Assembly: GCF_947498805.1 (NCBI RefSeq)
Contig: NZ_CANMLT010000005.1
Coordinates: 62,001-126,000 of the forward strand
Source of the DNA: an uncultured Tenacibaculum sp.
Lineage (GTDB): Bacteria > Bacteroidota > Bacteroidia > Flavobacteriales > Flavobacteriaceae
DNA: 64,000 nt
Direction of reading: 5' to 3'
Part shown: positions 1-12,657 of the stretch, piece after piece
Position numbering within the stretch: the first letter of the stretch is position 1
Layout of the letters: every line of letters begins with the position of its first letter
Notes under the pieces: model-generated
Database searches by the model: none
What the model was told of the DNA's origin: nothing
What the model saw: the letters and a program-made list of their open reading frames with translations, nothing else
Program-made: the position numbers and the translations under genes

Positions 1-3000
1 AGCTTCATTTAATACTTTAGTTGTTTCCTGGAATGACGCCGCAGAGATAAACGACTTCGTTTGTAACGAAGCTCTTGTAATACCTTGTAATACTTGCTCA
101 GCAGTTGCTGGTTGAGCATCACGTGCTATTACTAAGTTTTTATCTGCTCTACGTAAAATTGAATTTTCGTCTCTTAACTCACGTGCAGAAATCATTTGAC
201 CTGCTCTTAAGTTTTCAGAATCTCCAGCATCTTCAACAACTTTCATTCCGAACATTGCATCATTTTGCTCGATAAAGTCATTCTTATGAATTAATTGATT
301 CTCTAAGAATAATGTATCTCCAGAATCAATAATTCTAACTTTACGCATCATTTGACGTACAACAACTTCGAAGTGCTTGTCGTTAATTTTTACCCCTTGT
401 AAACGATATACTTCTTGAATTTCGTTTACTAAGTACTCTTGCACTGCAGAAGGTCCTTTAATATTTAAAATATCTACAGGAGTAGTAGCTCCATCAGATA
501 ATGGCATACCCGCTTTGATAAAGTCATTTTCTTGAACTAAGATTTGGTTTGATAACTTGATTAAGTACTTGTTAATCTCTCCAGTTTTAGATTCAATAAT
601 AATCTCACGATTACCACGCTTGATTTTACCAAATGATACTACACCATCTGTTTTAGCAACTACTGCTGGGTTAGAAGGATTACGAGCTTCGAATAACTCT
701 GTTACACGTGGTAAACCTCCAGTAATATCCCCTGCTTTACCAGATTTTCTAGGAATCTTAACTAAAGTATGACCAGACTCTACTTTGTCTCCGTCACTTA
801 CCATTAAGTGTGCTCCCACTGGTAAACTGTATGAACGCAATGCGTTACCATCAGCATCTTCTATAATTAAAGAAGGAATAATCTTCTTGTTCTTAGAATC
901 TGTAATTACTTTCTCTTGGAAACCAGTTTGTTCATCGATTTCTACAGAGAAGTTAATTCCTTGCTCTAAATTATCGAATTTAACTTTTCCTGAGAACTCA
1001 GAAACGATAACTCCGTTAAATGGATCCCACTGACATACAGCTTCTCCTTTCTTAATAGACTTACGATCTTTATCGAAAATGATAGATCCGTAAGGAATAT
1101 TATTCGTACTTAAGGTAATATCTGTTTTCTTATCGAAAATTTTGATTTCAGCAGTACGAGAAATAACGATATCTACTTCTTCACCATTGTTATCTTTTCC
1201 TTTTACTGTACGTAAATCGTCAATAACAACCTTACCGTCAAATTTCGCTATTAATTTATTCTCTTCTGAAATATTTCCTGCAACCCCTCCAACGTGGAAT
1301 GTACGTAATGTTAACTGCGTACCAGGCTCTCCAATCGATTGTGCTGCAATTACACCAACTGCTTCACCAATTTGAACTTTCTTAGCATTCGACATACTTT
1401 GTCCGTAACACTTCGCACAAATTCCGCGCTTAGCTTCACAAGTTAATGCTGAACGAACTTCTACTCTATCTAATCCTGCTTCTTCAATTACATCTGCTAA
1501 TTTAGGTGTAATTAACTCTCCAGCTCCTACTAATACTTCATCTGTAGTTGGGTGATATACATCATATAATGCTGAACGTCCAGAAATTCTTTCGCTTAAT
1601 GGCTCAACGATTTCATCATTCTTCTTTAATGGTCTTACTTCTAAACCTCTTAAAGTACCACAATCTTCTTCGTTTACGATAACATCCTGAGATACATCTA
1701 CTAAACGACGTGTTAAGTATCCTGCATCGGCAGTTTTTAATGCTGTATCGGCAAGACCTTTACGAGCACCGTGCGTAGAGATAAAGTATTCTAAAATTGA
1801 TAACCCTTCTTTAAAGTTAGAAAGAATCGGGTTTTCAATAATTTCTCCACCACCTGCAGTAGATTTTTTAGGCTTTGCCATTAATCCACGCATACCAGTT
1901 AACTGACGAATCTGCTCTTTAGATCCACGAGCTCCAGAATCTAACATCATAAATACCGAGTTAAATCCTTGCTGGTCTTCACGTAAACGCTTCATAGATA
2001 ATTCAGTTAATCTGTTGTTGGTAGATCCCCAAACATCAATTACCTGATTATAACGCTCTTTTTGCGTTAACATACCCATGTTATAGTTCATCACGATTCC
2101 ATCCACTTCTTTGTTAGCTTCAGCAATCATGGTGTGTTTTTCTTCTGGAATAATGATATCTCCTAATGAGAATGATAATCCTCCTTGGAATGCAAACTTA
2201 TATCCCATTCCTTTGATAGCATCTAAGAATCTACCTACAGATGGAATATCCGTTACTTTTAAGATACCTCCAATAATTCCTCTTAAAGACTTCTTAGTTA
2301 ATACCTCGTTGATATATCCTGCTTCTTCTGGTACTACTTCGTTGAATAATACTCTACCTACAGTTGTTGATATAATCTTAGTTACTAACTCTTTGTTTTC
2401 GTTTAAGTCTTGAGTCCTTACTTTAATTCCTGCATTTAAGTCTACTCTCTCTTCGTTGTAAGCAATTGTTACTTCTTCTGGTGAATAGAAAGTTAACCCT
2501 TCTCCTTTGATTGGCACTTCTGGTGTAGACTTACGCTCTTTCGTCATATAGTATAAACCTAATACCATATCCTGAGATGGTACTGTAATTGGAGCACCGT
2601 TTGCAGGGTTTAAGATATTGTGAGAAGCTAACATTAATAACTGCGCTTCTAAGATAGCCTCTGGTCCTAATGGTAAGTGAACCGCCATTTGATCCCCATC
2701 GAAATCGGCGTTAAATGCCGTACATACTAATGGGTGTAAACGAATCGCTTTTCCTTCAATTAACTTAGGCTGGAATGCTTGAATACCTAAACGGTGTAAG
2801 GTAGGGGCACGGTTTAATAAAACTGGGTGTCCTTTAATTACATTTTCTAAGATATCCCAAACAACAGGCTCTTTTCTATCTATAATTTTCTTTGCAGATT
2901 TTACTGTCTTAACAATACCTCTTTCGATTAACTTACGAATAACGAAAGGTTTGTATAATTCAGCTGCCATATCTTTTGGCAATCCACATTCGTATAATTT

Positions 3001-4134
3001 TAATTCAGGTCCAACAACAATAACCGAACGTGCAGAGTAATCAACACGCTTACCTAATAAGTTCTGACGGAAACGTCCTTGCTTACCTTTTAAACTATCA
3101 GATAATGATTTTAATGGTCTGTTAGATTCTGTTTTTACTGCTGAAGCTTTACGTGTGTTATCAAATAATGAATCTACAGATTCTTGTAACATACGTTTTT
3201 CATTACGTAAAATTACTTCTGGAGCTTTGATCTCCATTAAACGCTTTAAACGGTTGTTACGGATGATAACACGACGATATAAATCATTTAAATCAGAAGT
3301 AGCGAAACGACCTCCATCTAATGGAACTAATGGACGTAATTCTGGTGGAATTACCGGAACTACTCTCATAATCATCCATTCTGGTTTGTTTTCTCTATTC
3401 TTTTGAGAATCTCTAAATGCTTCAACAACATTTAAACGCTTTAAAGCTTCATTCTTACGTTGCTTAGAAGTTTCTGTATTTGCTTTATGACGTAATTGAT
3501 ATGATAATTCATCTAAATCAATACGAGCTAATAATTCCTCTAAACACTCTGCTCCCATCTTAGCGATAAACTTATTTGGATCAGAATCGTCTAAATATTG
3601 GTTATCTTGTGGAAGTTCATCAGCGATGTCTAAGTATTCCTCTTCAGTTAAGAAATCCATTCTTTGTAATGGTTCTCCTTCTGCATTTTTAGCAATACCT
3701 GGTTGAATTACAACATAACGCTCATAGTAAATGATCATGTCTAACTTCTTAGATGGTAATCCTAATAAGTATCCCATCTTGTTTGGTAATGATCTAAAAT
3801 ACCAAATATGTGCTACTGGCACTACTAAATTAATGTGACCAACTCTATCTCTACGTACTTTTTTCTCAGTAACTTCAACACCACAACGGTCACAAACGAT
3901 ACCCTTATAACGGATACGCTTATATTTACCACACGCACATTCATAATCCTTTACAGGACCAAAGATACGCTCACAGAATAATCCGTCACGTTCTGGTTTG
4001 TGCGTACGATAGTTAATTGTTTCTGGTTTTAAAACCTCTCCTTTAGAAGCTTCTAAAATTGCCTCTGGAGAAGATAAACCAATTGTAATTTTGTTAAACT
4101 TCTTAACAGTGTATTTTTCGTTTTTTCTTGCCAT
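1..4134 (-). CDS. rpoC: DNA-directed RNA polymerase subunit beta' (partial, C-terminus off left edge)
   Basis: Large subunit of RNA polymerase that carries the catalytic Mg2+ site. The start is the ATG at 4134 ([15 protein letters not shown]). The N-terminal zinc-binding segment with [18 protein letters not shown] is near residues 65-90, and the active-site motif [12 protein letters not shown] is near residue 476. The C-terminal half contains the second Cys cluster ([13 protein letters not shown]) and the [13 protein letters not shown] motif. About 1378 codons are visible with no stop, so only the last few dozen residues should be missing compared with the usual flavobacterial length. It lies 98 bp downstream of rpoB and is presumably cotranscribed with it. 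Identification is certain. Confidence 0.99.
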   Translation of the reverse strand, partial: MARKNEKYTVKKFNKITIGLSSPEAILEASKGEVLKPETINYRTHKPERDGLFCERIFGPVKDYECACGKYKRIRYKGIVCDRCGVEVTEKKVRRDRVGHINLVVPVAHIWYFRSLPNKMGYLLGLPSKKLDMIIYYERYVVIQPGIAKNAEGEPLQRMDFLTEEEYLDIADELPQDNQYLDDSDPNKFIAKMGAECLEELLARIDLDELSYQLRHKANTETSKQRKNEALKRLNVVEAFRDSQKNRENKPEWMIMRVVPVIPPELRPLVPLDGGRFATSDLNDLYRRVIIRNNRLKRLMEIKAPEVILRNEKRMLQESVDSLFDNTRKASAVKTESNRPLKSLSDSLKGKQGRFRQNLLGKRVDYSARSVIVVGPELKLYECGLPKDMAAELYKPFVIRKLIERGIVKTVKSAKKIIDRKEPVVWDILENVIKGHPVLLNRAPTLHRLGIQAFQPKLIEGKAIRLHPLVCTAFNADFDGDQMAVHLPLGPEAILEAQLLMLASHNILNPANGAPITVPSQDMVLGLYYMTKERKSTPEVPIKGEGLTFYSPEEVTIAYNEERVDLNAGIKVRTQDLNENKELVTKIISTTVGRVLFNEVVPEEAGYINEVLTKKSLRGIIGGILKVTDIPSVGRFLDAIKGMGYKFAFQGGLSFSLGDIIIPEEKHTMIAEANKEVDGIVMNYNMGMLTQKERYNQVIDVWGSTNNRLTELSMKRLREDQQGFNSVFMMLDSGARGSKEQIRQLTGMRGLMAKPKKSTAGGGEIIENPILSNFKEGLSILEYFISTHGARKGLADTALKTADAGYLTRRLVDVSQDVIVNEEDCGTLRGLEVRPLKKNDEIVEPLSERISGRSALYDVYHPTTDEVLVGAGELITPKLADVIEEAGLDRVEVRSALTCEAKRGICAKCYGQSMSNAKKVQIGEAVGVIAAQSIGEPGTQLTLRTFHVGGVAGNISEENKLIAKFDGKVVIDDLRTVKGKDNNGEEVDIVISRTAEIKIFDKKTDITLSTNNIPYGSIIFDKDRKSIKKGEAVCQWDPFNGVIVSEFSGKVKFDNLEQGINFSVEIDEQTGFQEKVITDSKNKKIIPSLIIEDADGNALRSYSLPVGAHLMVSDGDKVESGHTLVKIPRKSGKAGDITGGLPRVTELFEARNPSNPAVVAKTDGVVSFGKIKRGNREIIIESKTGEINKYLIKLSNQILVQENDFIKAGMPLSDGATTPVDILNIKGPSAVQEYLVNEIQEVYRLQGVKINDKHFEVVVRQMMRKVRIIDSGDTLFLENQLIHKNDFIEQNDAMFGMKVVEDAGDSENLRAGQMISARELRDENSILRRADKNLVIARDAQPATAEQVLQGITRASLQTKSFISAASFQETTKVLNEA

Positions 4135-4199
4135 GATAATGGATTCGAATTATAATTGAAAATAGCCTTTAAAAGACTGCTATTGAAAAAATGATTTGC

Positions 4200-4218
4200 C
4201 TCAGAGCAAAGCTCTGAG
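4200..4218 (-). other. hairpin in the rpoB-rpoC spacer
   Basis: A perfect 8-bp inverted repeat, CTCAGAGC / GCTCTGAG, with a 3-nt loop lies between rpoB and rpoC. On the transcribed (minus) strand it is not followed directly by a U tract, so it looks more like an RNA processing or stability hairpin than a terminator. The role is inferred. Confidence 0.5.
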
Positions 4219-4232
4219 ACATTTCACTGTGC

Positions 4233-7200
4233 TTATTCTTCTAACCTAACGTCTAATCCTAAACCTTTAAGTTCATGCATTAATACGTTAAATGATTCTG
4301 GTAAACCTGGTTCTGGCATTGCTTCTCCTTTAACAATAGATTCGTAAGTTTTAGCTCTACCTAATACGTCATCAGACTTTACAGTTAAGATCTCTCTTAA
4401 GATACTTGATGCACCATATGCTTCAAGTGCCCATACCTCCATTTCTCCGAAACGCTGACCTCCAAACTGTGCTTTACCTCCTAATGGTTGTTGTGTAATT
4501 AATGAGTAAGGACCAATAGAACGCGCGTGCATCTTATCTTCAATCATGTGTCCTAACTTAATCATATAAATTACCCCAACAGTTGCAGGTTGATCAAAAC
4601 GTTTACCTGTTCCTCCATCATATAAGTAAGTATGTCCATATCTTGGAATTCCAGCCTCATCTGTTAATGCATTAATCTCATCGATATTTGCACCATCAAA
4701 AATTGGCGTTGCATACTTCTGGTCTAATTTTTGACCTGCCCATCCAAGAACAGTTTCATAAATCTGACCAATGTTCATACGAGAAGGTACCCCTAATGGG
4801 TTTAATACGATATCTACTGGTGTACCATCTTCTAAGAATGGCATATCTTCTGCACGTACTATCTTGGCAACGATACCCTTGTTTCCGTGACGACCTGCCA
4901 TCTTATCTCCTACTTTTAATTTACGTTTCTTAGCAATGTAAATTTTAGCAAGCTTTAAGATTCCAGCTGGTAATTCATCTCCTACAGAAATAGTAAACTT
5001 CTCACGACGTAACATACCTTGTAAGTCGTTTACTTTAATCTTATAGTTGTGAATTAATTCACCAACCATTTTGTTTAACTCTTTGTCTGTTGTCCAGTTA
5101 CCACTTAAGTGTGTATAATCGTCAACAGAGTTTAACATCTTTTGAGTAAATTTCTTACCTTTTGGTAATACTTCTTCTCCTAAGTCGTTAAATATTCCTT
5201 GAGAAGTTTTTCCGTTTACTAAGAAGAATAATTTCTCGATTAAACGATCTTTTAATCCTTCAAATTTAGATGTATAAGAAGCTTCTAAAGTAGCAATTGC
5301 TTCCTTATCTCTAGCTCTCTTATTCTTATCTTTTACAGCACGTCTAAATAACTTCTTATCAATTACTACTCCTCTTAATGATGGTGAAGCTTTTAAAGAT
5401 GCATCTTTTACATCTCCTGCTTTATCACCAAAAATAGCACGTAATAATTTTTCTTCTGGTGTTGGATCAGATTCTCCTTTTGGCGTAATCTTACCAATTA
5501 AGATATCACCAGGCTTAACCTCTGCTCCAATACGAATCATTCCGTTCTCATCTAAGTCTTTTGTAGCCTCTTCTGATACGTTAGGAATATCATTCGTTAA
5601 CTCTTCTGCACCTAATTTCGTGTCACGAACATCTAATGAATATTCGTCAATGTGAATAGATGTGAAAATATCTTCTCTTACAACTCTTTCAGAAATTACA
5701 ATTGCATCCTCGAAGTTATATCCTTTCCAAGGCATAAAGGCTACTTTCATATTTCTTCCTAAAGCTAATTCTCCTTTTTGTGTAGCATATCCTTCACAAA
5801 GTACTTGACCTTCTTCAACTCTATCTCCAACTCTTACAATTGGCTTTAAGTTAATGTTAGTACCCTGGTTAGTCTTTCTAAACTTAATTAAGTCGTATGA
5901 TTTATCATCAGTATCAAAGCTTACTAAACGCTCATCATCTGTTCTATCATACTTAATTGTAATTTTATTAGCATCTACATATTCTACAACTCCTGCTCCT
6001 TCAGCATTAATTAAAATACGAGAATCTTTAGCTACTCTACGCTCTAATCCAGTTCCAACAATCGGCGATTCAGGTCTTAATAATGGCACTGCCTGACGCA
6101 TCATGTTAGATCCCATTAACGCACGGTTTGCATCATCATGTTCTAAGAACGGAATTAATGATGCAGAAATAGAAGCGATTTGGTTAGGAGCAACGTCCAT
6201 ATAGTTAATTGCTTCTGGAGTTTCCACAGGGAAATCTCCTTCTTCACGAGCAATTACTCTATCTGTTCCAAAACTTCCATCATCGTTAATTGGTAAGTTA
6301 GATTGCGCAATCTTCATTCCTTCTTCCTCTTCAGCAGATAAATAAATCGGCTCTTCTGGAGCAACTACTCCATTATCTACCTTCTTATACGGAGTTTCAA
6401 TGAATCCCATATTATTTACCTTAGCAAATACTGCTAAAGAAGAGATAAGACCAATGTTCGGTCCTTCAGGTGTTTCAATCGGACATAAGCGACCATAGTG
6501 TGTATAGTGAACATCACGAACCTCGAAACCTGCTCTTTCTCTTGATAAACCACCAGGTCCTAATGCCGATAAACGACGCTTGTGCGTAATCTCTGCTAAT
6601 GGATTTGTTTGATCCATAAACTGAGATAACTGGTTAGTACCAAAGAATGAATTAATTACTGACGATAAGGTCTTAGCGTTAATTAAGTCAATTGGTGTAA
6701 ATACCTCGTTATCACGAACATTCATTCTTTCACGAATTGTACGTGCCATACGAGCTAAACCAACTCCAAACTGACCTGCTAATTGCTCACCTACAGTTCT
6801 AACACGACGATTAGATAAGTGATCGATATCATCTACTTCAGCCTTTGAATTGATTAACTCAATTAAATACTTAATGATCGTAATGATATCGTTTTTAGTT
6901 AATACCTTTTGATCTAAATCTTCATTTAGATTCAATTTAGTATTCATTCTAAAACGTCCTACTTCTCCTAAACTATAACGTTGCTCTGAGAAGAATAGCT
7001 TCTCAATAATACCACGTGCAGTTTCCTCATCTGGCGGTTCAGCATTACGTAATTGTCTATATACGTGCTCTACTGCCTCTTTCTCTGAGTTTGTAGGATC
7101 TTTTTGTAATGTATTATGAATGATGGCATAATCTGCTTGCAAGTTATCTTCTTTATGTAATAAGATAGTCTTAGCTCCAGCTTCGATTATTTCCTCAATA

Positions 7201-8042
7201 TGTTCCTTTTCTAAAATAGTATCACGGTCGAAGATGATTTCGTTACGTTCAATAGAAACTACTTCTCCTGTATCTTCATCTACGAAATCTTCGTGCCACG
7301 TTTTTAATACTCTCGCAGCTAATTTACGCCCTAATACTTTTTTTAATCCAGCTTTTGAAACTTTAATTTCTTCAGCTAAATCAAAAATTTCTAAAATATC
7401 TTTATCTCTTTCAAAACCTATGGCTCTGAATAACGTTGTTACTGGTAATTTTTTCTTTCTATCAATGTAGGCATACATTACCTGATTGATATCGGTAGCA
7501 AATTCAATCCATGAACCTTTAAAAGGAATAACTCTAGCAGAGTATAACTTGGTTCCGTTTGCGTGGAATGATTGCCCGAAGAATACACCTGGTGAACGGT
7601 GTAATTGAGATACAACAACTCTTTCTGCACCATTAATAATGAAGGTACCCGAGTTTGTCATATATGGAATTGTACCTAAGTACACATCTTGAACAATAGT
7701 TTCGAAGTCTTCGTGTTCAGGATCGGTACAGTACAATTTTAAACGAGCTTTTAATGGTACACTATACGTTAATCCACGCTCGATACATTCTTGAATGCTA
7801 TATCTAGGTGGATCTACAAAATAGTCTAAAAACTCTAATACAAATTGGTTACGTGTATCGGTAATTGGAAAGTTATCCATGAAGGTTTTATACAACCCTT
7901 CTTCACCTCGCTCTTCCGCTTTTGTTTGTAACTGGAAAAAGTCTTGGAAAGATTTTACCTGAATATCTAAGAAATCAGGATAATCAGCTCCTAAACGAGA
8001 AGATGCAAAGTTAATTCTTTCAGTAGTGTTTATCGTTGCCAA
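4233..8042 (-). CDS. rpoB: DNA-directed RNA polymerase subunit beta
   Basis: Beta subunit of RNA polymerase, 1269 residues, the full length expected for Bacteroidota. The rifampicin-binding cluster is near residues 470-505 ([20 protein letters not shown]) and shows no obvious resistance substitution. Also visible are [10 protein letters not shown], the [14 protein letters not shown] motif of the catalytic side, and the C-terminal [24 protein letters not shown] that contacts beta'. It sits 239 bp downstream of rplL and upstream of rpoC in the classic rplKAJL-rpoBC order. The rplL-rpoB gap contains a strong hairpin that could adjust RNA polymerase expression relative to ribosomal proteins. Confidence 0.99.
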   Translation of the reverse strand: MATINTTERINFASSRLGADYPDFLDIQVKSFQDFFQLQTKAEERGEEGLYKTFMDNFPITDTRNQFVLEFLDYFVDPPRYSIQECIERGLTYSVPLKARLKLYCTDPEHEDFETIVQDVYLGTIPYMTNSGTFIINGAERVVVSQLHRSPGVFFGQSFHANGTKLYSARVIPFKGSWIEFATDINQVMYAYIDRKKKLPVTTLFRAIGFERDKDILEIFDLAEEIKVSKAGLKKVLGRKLAARVLKTWHEDFVDEDTGEVVSIERNEIIFDRDTILEKEHIEEIIEAGAKTILLHKEDNLQADYAIIHNTLQKDPTNSEKEAVEHVYRQLRNAEPPDEETARGIIEKLFFSEQRYSLGEVGRFRMNTKLNLNEDLDQKVLTKNDIITIIKYLIELINSKAEVDDIDHLSNRRVRTVGEQLAGQFGVGLARMARTIRERMNVRDNEVFTPIDLINAKTLSSVINSFFGTNQLSQFMDQTNPLAEITHKRRLSALGPGGLSRERAGFEVRDVHYTHYGRLCPIETPEGPNIGLISSLAVFAKVNNMGFIETPYKKVDNGVVAPEEPIYLSAEEEEGMKIAQSNLPINDDGSFGTDRVIAREEGDFPVETPEAINYMDVAPNQIASISASLIPFLEHDDANRALMGSNMMRQAVPLLRPESPIVGTGLERRVAKDSRILINAEGAGVVEYVDANKITIKYDRTDDERLVSFDTDDKSYDLIKFRKTNQGTNINLKPIVRVGDRVEEGQVLCEGYATQKGELALGRNMKVAFMPWKGYNFEDAIVISERVVREDIFTSIHIDEYSLDVRDTKLGAEELTNDIPNVSEEATKDLDENGMIRIGAEVKPGDILIGKITPKGESDPTPEEKLLRAIFGDKAGDVKDASLKASPSLRGVVIDKKLFRRAVKDKNKRARDKEAIATLEASYTSKFEGLKDRLIEKLFFLVNGKTSQGIFNDLGEEVLPKGKKFTQKMLNSVDDYTHLSGNWTTDKELNKMVGELIHNYKIKVNDLQGMLRREKFTISVGDELPAGILKLAKIYIAKKRKLKVGDKMAGRHGNKGIVAKIVRAEDMPFLEDGTPVDIVLNPLGVPSRMNIGQIYETVLGWAGQKLDQKYATPIFDGANIDEINALTDEAGIPRYGHTYLYDGGTGKRFDQPATVGVIYMIKLGHMIEDKMHARSIGPYSLITQQPLGGKAQFGGQRFGEMEVWALEAYGASSILREILTVKSDDVLGRAKTYESIVKGEAMPEPGLPESFNVLMHELKGLGLDVRLEE

Positions 8043-8202
8043 AAGAGATACTATTTTTAAATTAAAAATATTTTTTTTGAAACCTACAGGTTCAATATTG
8101 CAATTTTAATTGCTATTACTGATTAAAAATCAGTGCCTTATAATCGATTTACAGTTTCTTTGTAAGATACTATAAAATAACGAACGAATATATACACAAA
8201 AT

Positions 8203-8241
8203 GGTTTAGGCCTAGAAACCTAAGTTTCTAGTACCTAAACC
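8203..8241 (-). promoter_or_regulatory. long hairpin in the rplL-rpoB intergenic region (attenuator or processing site)
   Basis: On the minus strand GGTTTAGG-TA-CTAGAAAC, a 4-nt loop, then GTTTCTAG-G-CCTAAACC form two 8-bp helices separated by a small internal loop. No uridine run follows on the transcribed strand, so efficient intrinsic termination is unlikely. Partial attenuation or RNase cleavage between rplL and rpoB is a well-known regulatory point in bacteria. Assigning that role here is inference. Confidence 0.55.
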
Positions 8242-8281
8242 TTTATTGTTTTTTCCCGATGTTAAACTCGGGATAGTGAGC

Positions 8282-8656
8282 TTACTTTAATTCTACTTCT
8301 GCTCCTGCCTCTTCTAAAGACTTCTTTAATCCTTCAGCTTCGTCTTTAGATACAGCTTCCTTTACTGGTGCTGGTGCGCTATCAACGATTGCTTTAGCTT
8401 CTTTTAATCCTAATCCAGTTAATTCTTTAACTAACTTTACAACTGCTAATTTAGATCCTCCAGCTGCTTTTAAGATTACGTCGAATTCAGTCTTTTCTTC
8501 AGCTGCATCACCACCACCTGCTGCTGGTCCTGCTACTGCTACAGCTGCTGCTGCAGGCTCAATTCCATACTCATCTTTTAAAATATCTGCTAATTCATTA
8601 ACTTCTTTTACTGTTAAGTTAACTAATTGTTCTGCGAAATCTTTTAAATCTGCCAT
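8282..8656 (-). CDS. rplL: 50S ribosomal protein L7/L12
   Basis: Ribosomal stalk protein that recruits translation GTPases, 124 residues, normal length. The N-terminal dimerisation helix is followed by an Ala/Gly/Pro-rich hinge (roughly residues 35-52). The C-terminal domain follows with [17 protein letters not shown] and the conserved [12 protein letters not shown] helix. It lies 50 bp downstream of rplJ on the same strand. The AAAAACAAATC leader before the ATG has no strong Shine-Dalgarno sequence, as is common in Bacteroidota. Confidence 0.98.
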   Translation of the reverse strand: MADLKDFAEQLVNLTVKEVNELADILKDEYGIEPAAAAVAVAGPAAGGGDAAEEKTEFDVILKAAGGSKLAVVKLVKELTGLGLKEAKAIVDSAPAPVKEAVSKDEAEGLKKSLEEAGAEVELK

Positions 8657-8706
8657 TTTGATTTGTTTTTAAAAATTTTTATTATTTAGTTTATTAGTGC
8701 GCTTAA

Positions 8707-9222
8707 TTATTTTTCCGATAAGGTCTTTAAGATACCTGATAACTTACCTCCACCTGATTGAAGAGCTGAAACAACATTCTTCGCAGGAGATTGTAATAAT
8801 GTAATGATATCTCCAATAAGTTCTTCACGAGACTTGATGTTAACAAGAGCGTCTAATTGGTCATCTCCAACATAAACTGCCTCTTCTACATAAGCTCCTT
8901 TTAATAAAGGCTTATCAGACTTCTTACGGAATTCTTTAATTACTTTAGCAGGAGCATTTCCAGCCTCAGCAATCATTAATGATGTATTACCTTTTAATAC
9001 TTCTGGTAACTCACCAAAATCTTTATCAGAAGCTTCCATTGCTTTCTCTAACAATGTATTCTTCACAACAGCCAATTGTACGTTTGCTTTAAAACAAGCT
9101 CTACGTAAGTTAGATGTAGTTGTTGCATCTAACCCAGAAATATCTGCTAAATAGATAGTATTAGTATCTGCTAATTGTGCTGTTAAATCTTGAATTACTT
9201 GTGATTTTTCTTCTCTAGTCAT
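8707..9222 (-). CDS. rplJ: 50S ribosomal protein L10
   Basis: Stalk base protein that binds 23S rRNA and anchors L7/L12 dimers through its C-terminal helix. The 171-residue length is normal. It starts MTREEKSQVIQDLTAQL, with the typical VVKNTLLEKAM and GNTSLMIAE segments and a C-terminal helix ending in GILKTLSEK. It is placed between rplA (21 bp upstream) and rplL, in one operon. Confidence 0.98.
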   Translation of the reverse strand: MTREEKSQVIQDLTAQLADTNTIYLADISGLDATTTSNLRRACFKANVQLAVVKNTLLEKAMEASDKDFGELPEVLKGNTSLMIAEAGNAPAKVIKEFRKKSDKPLLKGAYVEEAVYVGDDQLDALVNIKSREELIGDIITLLQSPAKNVVSALQSGGGKLSGILKTLSEK

Positions 9223-9243
9223 AATTGAAAAGTTTTAACTGCC

Positions 9244-9936
9244 TTACGATACAGATTTTACATCTATTGCAACACTTGGACTCATAGTAGAAGACATGAA
9301 AATACTTTTAATATAAGTTCCTTTTGCTGCAGTTGGCTTTAATTTAATAAGTGTTTGTAATAACTCATTTGCATTATCTTCAATCTTATTTGCATCAAAT
9401 GACGCTTTTCCGATTGCTGCATGCACGATACCAGTTTTATCAACTTTAAAGTCGATTTTACCAGCCTTTACTTCAGTTACTGCTTTTGCAACGTCCATAG
9501 TTACCGTACCTGTCTTTGGGTTAGGCATTAAACCACGAGGACCTAATACACGTCCTAAAGGACCTAATTTACCCATTACAGACGGCATAGTAATAATAAC
9601 GTCTACATCTGTCCAACCTCCTTTAATTTTCTGAAGGTATTCATCTAATCCAACATAATCAGCACCTGCTTCTTTAGCTTCTGCTTCTTTATCTGGAGTA
9701 ACTAATGCTAAAACTTTTACATCTTTACCAGTTCCGTGAGGTAATGTTACAACTCCACGTACCATTTGATTTGCTTTACGTGGATCTACTCCTAAACGTA
9801 CTGCTAAATCTACCGATGCATCAAATTTTACATTTGTAATTTCTTTGATTAAAGCTGATGCCTCTGTTAAATTGTAAACTTTAGAGCTATCAATTTTAGC
9901 ACGAGCTTCTTTTTGTTTTTTAGTCAATTTTGCCAT
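9244..9936 (-). CDS. rplA: 50S ribosomal protein L1
   Basis: L1 stalk protein that helps move deacylated tRNA through the E site and often represses its own operon in bacteria. It has 230 residues. Family motifs are visible: [18 protein letters not shown], the [15 protein letters not shown] signature near the middle, and [21 protein letters not shown]. It lies 20 bp downstream of rplK and 21 bp upstream of rplJ. Confidence 0.98.
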   Translation of the reverse strand: MAKLTKKQKEARAKIDSSKVYNLTEASALIKEITNVKFDASVDLAVRLGVDPRKANQMVRGVVTLPHGTGKDVKVLALVTPDKEAEAKEAGADYVGLDEYLQKIKGGWTDVDVIITMPSVMGKLGPLGRVLGPRGLMPNPKTGTVTMDVAKAVTEVKAGKIDFKVDKTGIVHAAIGKASFDANKIEDNANELLQTLIKLKPTAAKGTYIKSIFMSSTMSPSVAIDVKSVS

Positions 9937-9956
9937 GTTCTAAATTGCTTTTAAGT

Positions 9957-10397
9957 TTACTCTGCAGGAGCATCACCTGTTACTGTTAATCCCATAGAGC
10001 GTGCTGTACCAGCGATCATTCTCATTGCAGATTCTACTTTGAAGGCATTCATATCTACCATCTTATCTTCTGCAATTCCACGAATTTGATCCCAAGTAAC
10101 GCTTGCTACTTTCTTTCTGTTTGGTTCTCCAGAACCTTTCTTAATTTTGGCCGCTTCTAGTAATTGTACTGCAGCTGGTGGTGTTTTTACAACAAACTCG
10201 AAAGATTTGTCTGTATAAACAGTAATAACAACTGGTAAAACTTTACCTTGTTTGTCCTGTGTACGAGCATTAAATTGCTTACAGAACTCCATGATGTTAA
10301 CACCGGCAGCACCTAAAGCGGGTCCAACTGGTGGCGACGGATTCGCAGCACCTCCCCTAACTTGTAGTTTAACTAATTTACTTACTTCTTTTGCCAT
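9957..10397 (-). CDS. rplK: 50S ribosomal protein L11
   Basis: L11 forms part of the GTPase-associated centre of the large subunit. It has 146 residues. The N-terminal domain carries the proline-rich [22 protein letters not shown], which is the thiostrepton-region signature. The rRNA-binding C-terminal domain carries [14 protein letters not shown]. It follows nusG by 64 bp and begins the rplKAJL block. Confidence 0.98.
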   Translation of the reverse strand: MAKEVSKLVKLQVRGGAANPSPPVGPALGAAGVNIMEFCKQFNARTQDKQGKVLPVVITVYTDKSFEFVVKTPPAAVQLLEAAKIKKGSGEPNRKKVASVTWDQIRGIAEDKMVDMNAFKVESAMRMIAGTARSMGLTVTGDAPAE

Positions 10398-10461
10398 TGT
10401 TTAAAATTTAATAATGTATTTAAAATTGGAAGCTAAAAACACATTTTCTATGGTGTAACAA

Positions 10462-11013
10462 TTAAATTTTCTCTACTTGCATGTAGTTTAACTCTAAAGG
10501 TGTCTTTCTACCAAAAATCTTCACCATTACCTCTAGCTTACGTTTCTCTTCATTTACCTTTTCAATGATACCATCAAATCCATTGAATGGCCCATCGATT
10601 ACTTTAATAGTTTCTCCTACTGCGTAAGGTATTACTACATTTTCGTCTTTTACAGAAAGTTCATCTACTTTACCTAACATTCGATTCACTTCTGCTTTAC
10701 GCATTGGTACAGGATCACCTCCTTTTGTTTCTCCTAAAAACCCAATAACTCCTGTTACTGCTTTTATTACGTGAGGAACCTCTCCAGCTAAATTAGCTTC
10801 TACCATTACGTAACCTGGAAAATAAACACGTTCTCTGTTTATCTTTTTCCCGTTTCTAATTTGAATAACTTTTTCGGTTGGAACAATTACTTGATTCACA
10901 AAGTCCGACAAACCATGACGCGCAATTTCTGTCTCAATATAAGTTTTAACTTTATTCTCCTGACCACCAATTGCTCTAACTACATACCACTTCATTACCG
11001 AATCAGCCATCAT
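10462..11013 (-). CDS. nusG: transcription termination/antitermination protein NusG
   Basis: NusG binds RNA polymerase through its N-terminal NGN domain and links it to the ribosome or Rho through its C-terminal KOW domain. It has 183 residues. The NGN core is KWYVVRAIGGQENKVK ... VYFPGYVMVEA and the KOW loop is GPFNGFDGIIEKVNEEK. The first ATG overlaps the secE stop codon (TAATG), which suggests translational coupling. A second ATG one codon downstream is an equally possible start. Confidence 0.98.
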   Translation of the reverse strand: MMADSVMKWYVVRAIGGQENKVKTYIETEIARHGLSDFVNQVIVPTEKVIQIRNGKKINRERVYFPGYVMVEANLAGEVPHVIKAVTGVIGFLGETKGGDPVPMRKAEVNRMLGKVDELSVKDENVVIPYAVGETIKVIDGPFNGFDGIIEKVNEEKRKLEVMVKIFGRKTPLELNYMQVEKI

Positions 11014-11204
11014 TAAAACATTTTAAAGAAATTATCTAATCCAGTTTGAAAAACTTTATCGATAGCAGCCACTGCCAATGCAAAAACAATTGTAAATGCA
11101 GCTACAACCACTGTAGACTTTTGCGCCTCTTCACGAGAAATCCAAGTCATATTAGTATTTAATTCCTCAAAAGAATCCTTGATGTATTGTATAAAGTTAT
11201 TCAT
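11013..11204 (-). CDS. secE: preprotein translocase subunit SecE
   Basis: Small essential subunit of the SecYEG translocon. It has 63 residues, typical of the single-spanning bacterial form. The amphipathic segment FEELNTNMTWISREEAQKST is followed by one membrane helix (about residues 31-52, VVVAAFTIVFALAVAAI). It sits between tRNA-Trp and nusG, and its stop codon overlaps the nusG start. Confidence 0.96.
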   Translation of the reverse strand: MNNFIQYIKDSFEELNTNMTWISREEAQKSTVVVAAFTIVFALAVAAIDKVFQTGLDNFFKMF

Positions 11205-11258
11205 GTTTTTATCCTTTTAACGAGTTGCAGTAAAACAACCACAACTCGCTTTGATTTG

Positions 11259-11331
11259 CACGGGTTGAGAGACTCGAACTCCCGACACCTGGTTTTGGAG
11301 ACCAGTGCTCTACCAACTGAGCTAAACCCGT
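11259..11331 (-). tRNA. tRNA-Trp (anticodon CCA)
   Basis: A 73-nt cloverleaf on the minus strand. The acceptor stem is ACGGGTT / AACCCGT, the D arm is GCTC...GAGC, and the anticodon stem CTGGT / ACCAG encloses loop CTCCAAA with anticodon CCA. The T arm is GGGAG TTCGAGT CTCTC. The 3' CCA is not encoded. It lies between tuf and secE, the usual place in Bacteroidota. Confidence 0.97.
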
Positions 11332-11392
11332 ATTTCATTTGAAAGGAGTCTCTCTTTTAAAGAGACTCCTTATAATTTATATTAAACTATAA

Positions 11393-12580
11393 TTAGTCTA
11401 AAATTTCAGTTACCTGACCAGCTCCTACTGTTCTACCTCCTTCACGGATAGCGAACTGTAAACCAACGTTTAATGCGATTGGTTGGATTAAGTCTACAGT
11501 GATTGTTAAGTTATCACCAGGCATTACCATTTCAACTCCATCAGGTAAACCAATGTTACCAGTTACGTCAGTTGTACGTACGTAGAACTGTGGACGGTAG
11601 TTGTTGTGGAATGGAGTGTGACGTCCACCTTCTTCTTTCTTTAAGATATACACCTCAGCTTTAAACTTAGCGTGTGGAGTAATAGAACCTGGCTTACAGA
11701 TTACCATTCCTCTCTTAATTTGAGTTTTCTCAATACCTCTTAATAAGATACCAGCGTTATCTCCAGCCTCACCTCTATCTAAGATTTGACGGAACATCTC
11801 AATTCCAGTTACAGTAGAAGTTAATTTCTCATCTCCCATACCGATAATCTCTACAGGATCTCCAGAGTTGATGATACCAGTTTCGATACGTCCAGTTGCT
11901 ACTGTACCACGACCAGTAATAGAGAATACATCTTCGATTGGCATTAAGAAATCTTTTTCAGTGTCTCTTGGTGGCTCTTCAATCCAAGTATCAACAGCTT
12001 CCATTAATTCTAAAACTGTATCTACCCACTTTTGCTCTCCATTTAAAGCACCTAAAGCAGAACCCATTACAACAGGACCATTATCTCCATCATATTCATA
12101 GAAAGATAATAATTCTCTTACTTCCATTTCTACTAACTCTAATAACTCCTCATCGTCAACCATATCAACTTTGTTTAAGAAAACAACGATACGTGGAATT
12201 CCAACCTGACGACCTAATAAGATGTGCTCACGAGTTTGTGGCATTGGACCATCTGTAGCAGCTACTACTAAGATAGCACCATCCATTTGCGCAGCTCCAG
12301 TTACCATGTTCTTTACATAATCCGCGTGACCAGGACAGTCAACGTGTGCATAGTGACGGTTAGATGTTGCATACTCTACGTGAGAAGAGTTAATTGTAAT
12401 ACCTCTCTCCTTTTCCTCAGGAGCGTTATCAATTTGATCGAAATCTCTTTGCTCAGAAAACCCTGCGTCAGCTAATACTTTAGTAATAGCAGCAGTTAAT
12501 GTAGTCTTACCGTGATCTACGTGACCGATAGTACCAACGTTTAAGTGTGGCTTCGAACGATCATAAGTTGCTTTTGCCAT
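11393..12580 (-). CDS. tuf: translation elongation factor Tu
   Basis: GTPase that brings aminoacyl-tRNA to the ribosomal A site. It has 395 residues, full length. The G1 P-loop is [10 protein letters not shown]2 is RGITI, G3 is DCPGHADY, and G4 is NKVDMVD. Domains 2 and 3 follow, with [12 protein letters not shown] and [10 protein letters not shown] near the C-terminus. Four tRNA genes lie upstream on the same strand and tRNA-Trp lies downstream, so the tRNAs and tuf probably share a transcript. Confidence 0.99.
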   Translation of the reverse strand: MAKATYDRSKPHLNVGTIGHVDHGKTTLTAAITKVLADAGFSEQRDFDQIDNAPEEKERGITINSSHVEYATSNRHYAHVDCPGHADYVKNMVTGAAQMDGAILVVAATDGPMPQTREHILLGRQVGIPRIVVFLNKVDMVDDEELLELVEMEVRELLSFYEYDGDNGPVVMGSALGALNGEQKWVDTVLELMEAVDTWIEEPPRDTEKDFLMPIEDVFSITGRGTVATGRIETGIINSGDPVEIIGMGDEKLTSTVTGIEMFRQILDRGEAGDNAGILLRGIEKTQIKRGMVICKPGSITPHAKFKAEVYILKKEEGGRHTPFHNNYRPQFYVRTTDVTGNIGLPDGVEMVMPGDNLTITVDLIQPIALNVGLQFAIREGGRTVGAGQVTEILD

Positions 12581-12657
12581 GATTATTAATTTTAATTCTT
12601 AGTTAAATATATTTAGTGTTACTTTAAAACTCGTTGTTTAATAAACTCTAAAAATAG

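Noticed and set aside
557..3406. Several plus-strand ORFs of 70-100 codons across the rpoC region
   Set aside because: They lie antisense to an intact rpoC with strongly conserved protein sequence, and have low-complexity composition and no initiation signals.
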